A DNA stretch of 6,009 bases from positions 1 through 6,009 of the forward strand of contig CANBUA010000278.1 of assembly GCA_947372535.1 (NCBI GenBank), read 5' to 3'. The stretch comes from Burkholderiales bacterium. GTDB taxonomy: Bacteria > Pseudomonadota > Gammaproteobacteria > Burkholderiales > Burkholderiaceae. Shown piece by piece: positions 1-6,009 of this stretch (position 1 is the first letter of the stretch; the number at the start of each line of letters is the position of its first letter). The notes under the pieces are model-generated. The model did no database searches. It was not told the origin of the DNA and saw nothing but the letters and a program-made list of their open reading frames with translations. The translations under genes and the position numbers were made by a program.

Positions 1-357
1 CTCGTTCCAGTGGATGACACCCAGCGGGCATTTGTCGATGAGGTCTCGACGGCCCTTGGCCTTCTGTGGGTGGATCAACACGACGCCATCTGCGCGCTTG
101 ACCACGGCGTCGTCTGACCCCGCACCGCAGGGCGCGTTGTCGCAGTGCTGGCACAAGGTCGGCAGGTAGCTCACGTCGATCTGCGTGCCTTGACCGCGCT
201 CGAATCGTTCAATGCCGATCCACGTCGCCCCGGTTTTCGGCGCGGGTGCCGCGTAGCCGGGGAAATCGTTCGCGGCGTACTCGTCCATCGTCGCGAGTTG
301 GCAGGCCGCGCAGTTGTTGCACCGCGAGACGTCAATCACCAGGTTCCACTTCTTCAT
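1..357 (-). CDS. Iron-sulfur small subunit of a transhydroxylase-like molybdenum enzyme (partial, C-terminus off window)
   Basis: I translated this by hand from ATG at 357; 119 codons are visible and the frame is open to the window edge. The protein should carry [4Fe-4S] clusters and pair with the Mo-containing large subunit encoded just upstream, in the cytoplasm (no signal peptide). Visible motifs are C13-x2-C16-x2-C19, then C69-x2-C72-x4-C77, and a CP at 110-111. From memory, the small subunit of Pelobacter pyrogallol-phloroglucinol transhydroxylase matches along the whole visible length: MDE, PGY, W-x-x-IER-x-ERG, the HC-x-NAPC motif, a DG-x-VLI-x-P-x-KAKG stretch and CP-x-GV-x-x-WNE. An oddity is that the fourth cysteine expected after C19 is Thr23. 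The start lies 16 bp after the large-subunit stop; an AAGGAAAG purine stretch ends 9 bases before the ATG. The family assignment is firm; the electron partner is unknown. Confidence 0.88.
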   Translation of the reverse strand, partial: MKKWNLVIDVSRCNNCAACQLATMDEYAANDFPGYAAPAPKTGATWIGIERFERGQGTQIDVSYLPTLCQHCDNAPCGAGSDDAVVKRADGVVLIHPQKAKGRRDLIDKCPLGVIHWNE

Positions 358-373
358 GCGCTGTGTCTTTCCT

Positions 374-3346
374 TCATGCGGCCTTCATCAGGCTCTCTTG
401 CCATGGCTCGACTTGAACCAGGCAGGAATTCGATGCCATGCCGTCTGTGCCCTTCATCATGGGCCGGTCAGGCGTCAACAGGTTGAGGCATCCACCTCGG
501 TCCACCACGCCCATTGAGGTCTCGATCAGGTCGATCTCCGCGCTGGCCTCATGGCCCTTCACCACCCCGCTGCGCACCGCCCTGGTGAGGTCGGCCACGC
601 AAATCACCGAGCCCCGGTCGTTGAAGACCCGGATCAGGCTGTGATGCGAGATGCCTCGGGCGGCGGCGTCCTCGGGGTTGAGCGTCATGACCCAGTAGGC
701 ATAGCCGTTGATGCGGACCCGGTGCTCCTCGATGGCATTGAGCACGCCCTCCTTCCCGTCGTGGTGGGTGTGGAAGCTGTAGCGCGAGTGCGTCGAGATC
801 ATCTGCAGCGGATAGCGCTCGACCAGGCCCTTGGTGCGCAGCCCTTCCCATGAAGGGATGTAGCGGTTCACAGGTGGGCGCTCGTCGCTGTCGGGGCAAT
901 TGCGCTGCAGTGTCTTGGGGATGAACTCGATCTTCCCGGAGGGCGTCTGCAAGCCTTTACCCATCTCCTCGGCAAACTGGCTCGGCAGCGGGAAGGGCTC
1001 GGGCACATCCTTCTTCGTGCCCTCGGCGAACCACTTGAAGTAGGGCGGATCGCGCAGGGCTTCGTTCTCCGCGGGCGGCACCACGTAATAACCCTTTTCC
1101 AGGAACGACTTCCAGCTGATGCGTTTGGCGATGTCGGACGAGTCGAAGACCCGCTTGGACCAGTCCAGCTCGGAGCAGCCGCCCTCGGAATAGATCGCCC
1201 CCAGGCCCAGGCGCTGCAGGATCTCCAGGAAGATCTGGTAGTCGGACTTGGATTCACCCAGCGGCTCGATGCATTGGTGCTGCATCACGATCATGCGGTG
1301 GTTGAGCTGGGCCTGGGCGTCGAAGCCATAGCCACCCGCACCGGCCCACTCGCCAATGTCAAAGCGTTCCAGCGCCGTGCAGGCAGGCAGGATGATGTCG
1401 GCGAACTGGGCCTCGCCTTCGAACCAGATGGACTGGTTGACCACGAACTCCAGCGACTCATGCCGGTACGCATCCACGAAACGGCCGGAACGCGCGATCG
1501 TGCCGAACGACGAGCCCCCGTAGCGGTACAGCATGTGCACCTTGGAGAACCCCGGCATGGGGTACGAATAGGGCGCGAACTGCGCCTCCATCGAGGTCCC
1601 GTCCCACAGGTAGCCTTGTGCCTTGCCTTCCAGGATGGCTTCGGGAAAGCGTTGGCGCGGGATCATCTGCTTGACCGGGTTCATCGTCAGCAGGTGCGGC
1701 ATGCGCGTGTAGTTGAAGATGGCCGATGCGGTCCACGTCAGCTCGCCCGAGATGCCGCCATCGGCATAGCCAGGGAAGTAGACGGAAAAGTCCAAAGGCG
1801 TGCCGGCCTGCACGCCACCGGCGCCGACGCCCGGCTTGCCGATGCCCTGCATGGCCATCAGCTGGATCATGGCGCGGGCCCACTGGCCACCGGTCGCCGA
1901 GCGACACGCGCCGCCCAGGCCGGCGCCGCCAGCGGCCAGGTGCGTCTTCTTGCTGGCCCACAGCCTGGCCAGGGCGCGCACGGTCGCGGCAGAGACGCCG
2001 GTCTCGGGCTCTTGCCATTCCGGCGTCTTGGGCACGCCGTCGTCCACGCCCATCAGGTGGTCGCGCCAGGTGTCAAAGCCGGTGGTGCGGGTGGCAATGT
2101 ATGGCTTGTCGTACAGGTCTTCCTCGACCCACACCTGCATGATGGCGAGCGCCAGCGCGGCATCGGTGCCCGGGCGCGGTGCGATCCATTTGCCACCGAA
2201 CAGCTGCGCCGTCGCGTTGTGGAAGGGATCGATGTGCACGGCCTGGATGCCCAGCTCCTTGTGCGCCCACATCCTGCGCTCGGTGCCTTCACTGCCGCCG
2301 TAAGCGCCGCTGGTCTTCTCCGGATCGGCCGACCAGTAGACGATGAGTTCGCTGTGTTGCAGGCAGTCTTCGACCAGGCCGTAGGGCCCGGGCAGGCCCA
2401 CGCGCATGCTGTTGCCGTAGTGGTGCTGTGCGCCCCAATACCAGCCCTCCCAGGAGTCGGGGTTGGGGTGCACGCGGGTGAAGCCCACCAGGTTGCCAAA
2501 GCGCAGCATGGCGCTGAGGTAGTAGCCCACATTGCCCCATTGGTGGTGCGAGCTCTGGTAGATGGCCATGGCCCCGGGGCCGTGATCGCGCTTCATGCGC
2601 TTGATCTCGGCGGCCACGGTGTCGAGCGCTTCTTCCCAACTGATGCGCACGTAGCCGGACTTGCCCCGGTTCTGAGGGTTGCGTTCGCCCTTGACATCGA
2701 AGTCCACGCGCTTCATCGGGTAGAGCAAGCGCTTGTCGGAATAGACCAAGGACTTGAGTGTCAAGGCATGGGCGCTGACCGTCGCCTGTCGCCTCGGTGT
2801 GAAGTGCTTGCCCCGTGCCTGGATGACCCAGCTCGCCGCATCGGCCTCGTCCAGATCGATGGGCGTGATGCGCACGATGCGCCCATCCTTCACGTACACG
2901 AACAGCGGGCCACCGTTGGTGTTGGTGGTCAGGCGCGTGCTGCCGTCCGGCATCTTGCGGCCGAACTTGAGATCGGCCGTGGGGATCTTCTGGAGCAGCT
3001 GCATGAACCACACGACCAGATCATCCCGACCATCCGTGGTGACGCGGAAGGACTTGCAGGCGTTGACGATTTCGGCCTGGTCCGGCGGCGGTATCAGGAA
3101 GGTCAGCGCCGTGGCCACGTCACGGAAGGTCAGCACCACATCGGGCCGAGGATGCAGGCCCGCAGCGGATGTCAAGCGCCCGCCCCTGAACACATAGTGA
3201 CGCGCCACCGACCCGTCCTTGAGGCGGATCTGCGCCACGCAATTGCGCTGGCGCATGAAGGTGGCCACACTGGCGTGGCGCCGGGCCGTCAAGCGCAAGA
3301 CTTGCGTCAAGGCGTAGAGGATGGTGTGAAGGGCGATCTTTTTCAA
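374..3346 (-). CDS. Transhydroxylase / resorcinol hydroxylase-like molybdopterin oxidoreductase large subunit with N-terminal SCP2-like domain
   Basis: This 990-residue protein belongs to the DMSO reductase family (Mo-bis-MGD). Residues about 135-990 resemble the large subunit of pyrogallol-phloroglucinol transhydroxylase and the related anaerobic resorcinol hydroxylase. H267, the D297-S298-W299 triplet and Y527 fit, with one constant offset of 123, the transhydroxylase residues I remember as H144, D174-S175-W176 and Y404; the Ser is the Mo ligand. A C-terminal cofactor-binding region around 852-898 (THSRYSFHTHHDGK, then LNPEDAAARGI) is also typical. There is no N-terminal Fe-S cysteine motif, as expected for this branch, and no Tat signal, so it is probably cytoplasmic. 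Residues about 34-125 look like an SCP2 fold, preceded by a basic amphipathic helix; known transhydroxylase lacks this part. The start is TTG with a weak ribosome site, because a TAG lies in frame 12 bp upstream and the first ATG is only at residue 31. The substrate is not known; resorcinol-like or alkylated phenols are possible. Confidence 0.9.
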   Translation of the reverse strand: MKKIALHTILYALTQVLRLTARRHASVATFMRQRNCVAQIRLKDGSVARHYVFRGGRLTSAAGLHPRPDVVLTFRDVATALTFLIPPPDQAEIVNACKSFRVTTDGRDDLVVWFMQLLQKIPTADLKFGRKMPDGSTRLTTNTNGGPLFVYVKDGRIVRITPIDLDEADAASWVIQARGKHFTPRRQATVSAHALTLKSLVYSDKRLLYPMKRVDFDVKGERNPQNRGKSGYVRISWEEALDTVAAEIKRMKRDHGPGAMAIYQSSHHQWGNVGYYLSAMLRFGNLVGFTRVHPNPDSWEGWYWGAQHHYGNSMRVGLPGPYGLVEDCLQHSELIVYWSADPEKTSGAYGGSEGTERRMWAHKELGIQAVHIDPFHNATAQLFGGKWIAPRPGTDAALALAIMQVWVEEDLYDKPYIATRTTGFDTWRDHLMGVDDGVPKTPEWQEPETGVSAATVRALARLWASKKTHLAAGGAGLGGACRSATGGQWARAMIQLMAMQGIGKPGVGAGGVQAGTPLDFSVYFPGYADGGISGELTWTASAIFNYTRMPHLLTMNPVKQMIPRQRFPEAILEGKAQGYLWDGTSMEAQFAPYSYPMPGFSKVHMLYRYGGSSFGTIARSGRFVDAYRHESLEFVVNQSIWFEGEAQFADIILPACTALERFDIGEWAGAGGYGFDAQAQLNHRMIVMQHQCIEPLGESKSDYQIFLEILQRLGLGAIYSEGGCSELDWSKRVFDSSDIAKRISWKSFLEKGYYVVPPAENEALRDPPYFKWFAEGTKKDVPEPFPLPSQFAEEMGKGLQTPSGKIEFIPKTLQRNCPDSDERPPVNRYIPSWEGLRTKGLVERYPLQMISTHSRYSFHTHHDGKEGVLNAIEEHRVRINGYAYWVMTLNPEDAAARGISHHSLIRVFNDRGSVICVADLTRAVRSGVVKGHEASAEIDLIETSMGVVDRGGCLNLLTPDRPMMKGTDGMASNSCLVQVEPWQESLMKAA

Positions 3347-3358
3347 GCGGTGGACCGT

Positions 3359-4069
3359 CTAGGAAAGAAAGGGGGAAGGGGCCTGCAACAGGGTCTGCAC
3401 GGTGACACGCCCCGCGCTCGCGCGCACGGACACCAGAGCAGGGTCATGGGCCGTGGTGCGCTGGTAGCGGGAGGCCGAACCCAGGAGGTGAGCCACGATG
3501 GCGTGAGGGTCGTTGAGGTCGAGTGCGGGCAGATGGGCGCAGCCTTCAGCCAAGAACGCAGCGCCAGGATCGGTGGTGGCCACGGCCTGCAGCCTGCCGT
3601 CCTGAACACGCAGCGGCTTGTTCAGCGTGGCGCGCCACACTTCGATGGTGGGGATGCGATCGTGACGGAAGCCCTCGACCAGCACCCACGAAGGGGTCCC
3701 ATCCCGGGGTGGGGTCAGCTCCTTCAACAGCTCATCGAGCGTGCGTTCCGCTGCGGCGGGCGCTTCCCGGATGACGGCGACGCGCCGATCGGACGCCACC
3801 ACCACCTCGCATGCGCCGGCTTGCCGGTGTCGCCACGAGTCTTTGCCCGGGACATCGATGTCGAATCCGCAGTGCGCGTGCTTGACCGTCGCCACCCAAT
3901 GCCCTGCATTGCGCAGCACGGGGATCAGCCGTTCGATCAGCGTCGTCTTCCCCGCGCCAGACCAGCCGGCGATCCCCACGACGTGCAGCGCCGTGTTCAC
4001 GGGAGGCGGTGCCTGACGCCACCGCATGGGGGCAGCCGAGGCCTTGCCCCCATCATCGCGTTCGTTCAC
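3359..4069 (-). CDS. mobB: Molybdopterin-guanine dinucleotide biosynthesis protein MobB
   Basis: MobB is a P-loop GTPase that assists MobA in attaching GMP to molybdopterin, giving the MGD cofactor used by DMSO-reductase-family enzymes such as the one encoded next. Visible signatures are a Walker A loop (GWSGAGKTT, residues 35-43), the family's TVKHAHCGFDIDVPGKDS segment (61-78) followed by RQAGA, the VEGFR element (131-135) with IPTIEVWR after it, and a closing LDLNDP (183-188). I chose a GTG start because AAGGGAAG lies six bases upstream; this gives 236 residues. ATG at residue 15 or GTG at residue 24 are alternatives, and the Walker loop is 34 residues in, more than usual. E. coli MobB is about 175 residues; the family core ends near residue 198, leaving about 38 extra C-terminal residues without a recognisable motif. 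The gene starts 22 bp after the dioxygenase stop and ends 12 bp before the Mo enzyme, so it probably serves that enzyme. Confidence 0.92.
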   Translation of the reverse strand: MNERDDGGKASAAPMRWRQAPPPVNTALHVVGIAGWSGAGKTTLIERLIPVLRNAGHWVATVKHAHCGFDIDVPGKDSWRHRQAGACEVVVASDRRVAVIREAPAAAERTLDELLKELTPPRDGTPSWVLVEGFRHDRIPTIEVWRATLNKPLRVQDGRLQAVATTDPGAAFLAEGCAHLPALDLNDPHAIVAHLLGSASRYQRTTAHDPALVSVRASAGRVTVQTLLQAPSPFLS

Positions 4070-4075
4070 GTTCAA

Positions 4076-4083
4076 CTTCCCTT
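4076..4083 (-). promoter_or_regulatory. Ribosome binding site deciding the mobB start
   Basis: The minus strand reads AAGGGAAG six bases before GTG at 4069. No comparable site precedes the later candidate starts, so this supports the GTG start. It lies in the 22-bp gap after the dioxygenase stop, consistent with translation of a shared mRNA. Confidence 0.6.
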
Positions 4084-4091
4084 GGCGTCGG

Positions 4092-5099
4092 TCAGGTCGA
4101 TGCCTTGGCAGGCAGGTACTCGGTCTTCGCGAGCGACGCCAGGCCACGCCCCAACTGCCCAACCCTGTCCGCCCAGGTCACGCCATCGGGCTTGTGCCCC
4201 CAGATGCTGATGCGGTCCCAGATATCGCCCTTCCAGCTCTCTTCCACAACGGGAATCGGGTTCCAGCCGCATTCGATGTCGAAGCCGCAGGGCGTTTTGA
4301 CATAGAACGAGATGGCCCGGTCGTTGGCGTGCTGGCCGACCGCCATGGCGATGGTGGCCCCCATCTTCTTGCACCGTTCATAGGCGGCCGTCATGTCGTC
4401 CAGCGCAGCCACCTGAACTTCCAGATGCTGGATGCGGGTGCGGATCGGGTCCAGTTTGATGTGCCCCGGGGTGTAGGCCAGTGCGATGGAGTGGTGGCGC
4501 TTGTTGAAGCGCAGGAACTCGAAGTTCAACAGCACACCTGAGACGCGGGCATGCACATCATCGGTGTGGCGGATGTCAAAGATGTCGCGCCAGAACGCGA
4601 ACATTTCTTGGGGGCGCCTCGTGACGATGGCGACATGGCCGAAGCCATGCTCACCGGTGAAGTAGCCCGAGCTGAGCATCTGCAGCGGCACGGCGCCCAT
4701 CAAGGGGCGGCAGTAGATCTCGACGTTCAAGCCTTTGGGGCCCTTGAAGCGCCAGAACCTCTCCACGCCGCGCAGGGCTGCCATCGGGCCGCTTTGCTCG
4801 GCCACGTCGATGCGCTGGCTGCGCAGTCTTTGCAACACGATGTGCAGGGCTTCGTCGTCGGTCAACTCCAGGCCCAGCGACACGAGATCTTCCTGATCGC
4901 CCGGTTCAATCAGGAACCGGCACTGCTGTTGGTCCAGCCGGGCCTGTAGCGTGCCTTGATGCGACTCGACGTGCATGCCCAAGCCATCCTTGAGCAAGGC
5001 TCTCCACTCATCGATTTTCCGAGACTGGAAGACGGCGTAGCCCATCCGAACGCGGTTGAACACCGACGCCCCCCCTGACGGCAATTGAGCACTGCGCAT
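4092..5099 (-). CDS. Type I extradiol ring-cleavage dioxygenase (2,3-dihydroxybiphenyl 1,2-dioxygenase-like, VOC superfamily)
   Basis: This 335-residue enzyme should open a catechol-type ring next to, not between, the hydroxyls, using Fe(II) and O2. It has the two-domain layout of BphC-type enzymes: an N-terminal VOC domain (about 15-130) and a catalytic C-terminal domain (about 148-280). All expected active-site residues are present: metal ligands H155 (in FGHVAIV), H225 (in RIQHLEVQV) and E276 (in FDIECGW), plus H202/H203, H257 and Y266, matching BphC H195, H241 and Y250. The end, with WDRISIWGHKP, is also typical. The open frame continues upstream to 5387, but ATG at 5099 has AGAGGG four bases before it and leaves a short leader before the family's conserved start (MGYAVF), so I chose it. 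It lies 124 bp after the FAH-type gene and 22 bp before mobB. The substrate cannot be read from sequence; a trihydroxybenzene or alkyl catechol made by the adjacent Mo enzyme is inferred. Confidence 0.92.
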   Translation of the reverse strand: MRSAQLPSGGASVFNRVRMGYAVFQSRKIDEWRALLKDGLGMHVESHQGTLQARLDQQQCRFLIEPGDQEDLVSLGLELTDDEALHIVLQRLRSQRIDVAEQSGPMAALRGVERFWRFKGPKGLNVEIYCRPLMGAVPLQMLSSGYFTGEHGFGHVAIVTRRPQEMFAFWRDIFDIRHTDDVHARVSGVLLNFEFLRFNKRHHSIALAYTPGHIKLDPIRTRIQHLEVQVAALDDMTAAYERCKKMGATIAMAVGQHANDRAISFYVKTPCGFDIECGWNPIPVVEESWKGDIWDRISIWGHKPDGVTWADRVGQLGRGLASLAKTEYLPAKAST

Positions 5100-5103
5100 G
5101 GCA

Positions 5104-5109
5104 CCCTCT
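5104..5109 (-). promoter_or_regulatory. Ribosome binding site deciding the dioxygenase start
   Basis: AGAGGG on the minus strand, four bases before ATG at 5099. It decides between this start and in-frame upstream codons such as ATG at 5183, which has no purine-rich site ahead of it. Confidence 0.6.
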
Positions 5110-5126
5110 TTCAACAAGCGTTTCAC

Positions 5127-5144
5127 AATGACACTATTGTCATT
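5127..5144. promoter_or_regulatory. Palindrome upstream of the dioxygenase gene, possible operator
   Basis: AATGACA and TGTCATT form a perfect 7-bp inverted repeat around a 4-base centre (CTAT on the plus strand). It lies in the only sizeable intergenic gap, 27 bp before the dioxygenase start and just upstream of its ribosome site. Its size and TGACA-n-TGTCA form suit a dimeric repressor of the TetR, MarR or GntR type, but no regulator gene is in the window. It is AT-richer than its surroundings. It could instead form a weak mRNA hairpin. I saw no convincing sigma-70 promoter beside it. Confidence 0.45.
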
Positions 5145-5159
5145 ACGAGATGCGCTCTC

Positions 5160-5179
5160 AGCTTGATGTTCCTCAAGCT
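5160..5179. promoter_or_regulatory. Second palindrome in the FAH-dioxygenase gap
   Basis: AGCTTGA and TCAAGCT form a perfect 7-bp inverted repeat around six bases. It begins 44 bp downstream of the FAH stop and is centred about 34 bp from the other palindrome. It has no following T-run, so it is not a classical terminator. It may be a second operator, or an mRNA stem-loop that affects processing or stability between the two genes. Confidence 0.35.
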
Positions 5180-5223
5180 TCATTGAAAAGACCGGAAGCG
5201 TTGCGCACTGCGCTTCGATCCAG

Positions 5224-6009
5224 TCAGTTGCCGTTGACCACCTTGTTGCGCTGCACACCCAGGTCGATGCGGCCATCGGCGCTTTGAATCCGCGCTTCAA
5301 CGACGTCGCCTGCCTTGAGGTAGGCCTGGCGTTCCGCTTGGATCTTGTTGAAGATCGCCCACTTCGTGGCCTCGGGCAGCAGCGCACCCATGCGTTGCTT
5401 GAATGGCGACGGGACGGTCAGGGCGCATCCCGCTGGCGTGCCCGTGGACAACAAGTCACCCGCGTACAAGTCCTGCACCCCGGACAGCTCGGTCAAGGTC
5501 TCCGCTGGGCCGAACACCAGGTTGGCCGTCGTGTCCTTCTGGCGCACCTGACCATTCACCGACAGGGTCAACTGCAGCTGGCCGAGCTCCTTCATGTCTG
5601 CCTTCGTCAGCATGCACAAGTAGGGCCCGACGGGGCCGAAGGTGCGGAAGCTCTTGCCTTTGTAGAACTGCGTCTGAGGGATCTGGATGTCACGTGCCGA
5701 ATAGTCATTGACGATGACGAGGCCGGCCACGAACTCGTGCAGATTGGCATCCGTGACCGCCGTCTTGCTCAGCACATCGCGCTTGAGCACCAGGCCGAGT
5801 TCAATCTCGTAGTCCAGAAACCGCACGCGGGCGGGTTTGATGAGATCGCTGTTGGCGGGAACGATGCAGCTCGTCGCCTTGGTGAAGATCATGTTGTAGG
5901 ACTTGGCATCGGGGTCCATGCCGGACTCGATCATGTGCTGGCGGTAGTTGGCGCCCTGGCAGAGAAACTGCTGATCGCGCGTCACAGGCGAGAGGATCTG
6001 CACCTCGTC
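5224..6009 (-). CDS. Fumarylacetoacetate hydrolase (FAH)-family enzyme (partial, N-terminus off window)
   Basis: 261 residues are visible and the frame stays open to the window edge. A GTG at 6003 could be read as a start, but the family usually has some 50-70 residues before this point, so the true start probably lies outside. FAH-fold enzymes use Mg2+ or Mn2+ to hydrolyse, decarboxylate or hydrate diketo acids from ring cleavage. Numbering from the GTG codon, the metal site is seen as E66-x-E68 (DYEIEL) and D100 (in VNDYSARDIQ); other signatures are NYRQHMIESG (19-28), K115-G-K117-S, GP-x-GPY near 124-128 and the AGDLLSTGTPAG loop (181-192). The end, with AGDVVEARI, fits the family. It lies just upstream of the extradiol dioxygenase, so acting on that enzyme's product is a reasonable inference. 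The reaction type (acylpyruvate hydrolase, decarboxylase or isomerase) cannot be told from sequence alone. Confidence 0.9.
   Translation of the reverse strand, partial: DEVQILSPVTRDQQFLCQGANYRQHMIESGMDPDAKSYNMIFTKATSCIVPANSDLIKPARVRFLDYEIELGLVLKRDVLSKTAVTDANLHEFVAGLVIVNDYSARDIQIPQTQFYKGKSFRTFGPVGPYLCMLTKADMKELGQLQLTLSVNGQVRQKDTTANLVFGPAETLTELSGVQDLYAGDLLSTGTPAGCALTVPSPFKQRMGALLPEATKWAIFNKIQAERQAYLKAGDVVEARIQSADGRIDLGVQRNKVVNGN

Noticed and set aside
145..517. Plus-strand open frames over the small subunit and the end of the large subunit
   Set aside because: They are opposite the small subunit, whose cysteine motifs and family match are clear, and they show no domain of their own.
4070..4162. 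Upstream in-frame extension of mobB to ATG at 4162
   Set aside because: It overlaps the end of the dioxygenase gene, its residues look like an out-of-frame translation, and GTG at 4069 has a good ribosome site.
1274..4210. Very long plus-strand open frame of 978 codons opposite mobB and the Mo enzyme
   Set aside because: It crosses two well-identified genes, shows no recognisable domain, is rich in His, Gly, Arg and Ala as expected for an antisense frame of GC-rich genes, and has no supporting start context.
5160..5179. Palindrome as a rho-independent terminator of the FAH gene
   Set aside because: The stem is only 7 bp with a six-base loop and no T-run follows on the minus strand.
5100..5223. 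Sigma-70 promoter for the dioxygenase operon
   Set aside because: TTGAGG near 5171-5176 could be a -35, but no acceptable -10 lies 16-18 bp downstream; nothing closer to consensus was found.
5100..5387. Upstream in-frame extension of the dioxygenase by up to 96 residues
   Set aside because: It overlaps the end of the FAH gene, does not resemble the family, and has no ribosome site, whereas ATG at 5099 has AGAGGG just ahead.

Overview
This window is a gene-dense, visibly GC-rich stretch in which all five recognisable genes lie on the minus strand, so transcription runs from high to low coordinates. The gene families, close packing and GC-rich third codon positions suggest an aromatic-degrading proteobacterium, perhaps a Burkholderiales-type beta-proteobacterium. 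That placement is inference; no marker gene fixes it.

In transcription order the window holds: (1) the 3' part of a fumarylacetoacetate hydrolase (FAH)-family enzyme, running off the right edge; (2) after a 124-bp gap with two palindromes, a two-domain type I extradiol ring-cleavage dioxygenase; (3) mobB, a molybdenum-cofactor maturation GTPase; (4) a 990-residue molybdopterin oxidoreductase that looks like the large subunit of pyrogallol-phloroglucinol transhydroxylase or resorcinol hydroxylase, carrying an extra N-terminal SCP2-like (sterol-carrier-like) domain; (5) the 5' part of the matching iron-sulfur small subunit, running off the left edge. Genes 2 to 5 are separated by only 12 to 22 bp and are almost certainly one operon. 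The FAH gene is probably part of it, or sits just ahead of an internal regulatory point.

The genes fit one catabolic sequence. MobB would help supply the Mo-bis(MGD) cofactor. The two-subunit Mo enzyme would add or move a hydroxyl on a polyphenolic ring without O2. The extradiol dioxygenase would open the resulting catechol-type ring with O2, and the FAH-fold enzyme would hydrolyse, decarboxylate or hydrate the diketo acid formed. The main points of interest are an O2-independent hydroxylase combined with an O2-dependent ring cleaver, the SCP2-like fusion (hinting at a hydrophobic substrate such as an alkylated phenol or a sterol-derived ring), and a missing cysteine in the first iron-sulfur motif of the small subunit. 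No RNA genes, mobile elements, CRISPR arrays or convincing terminators were seen.
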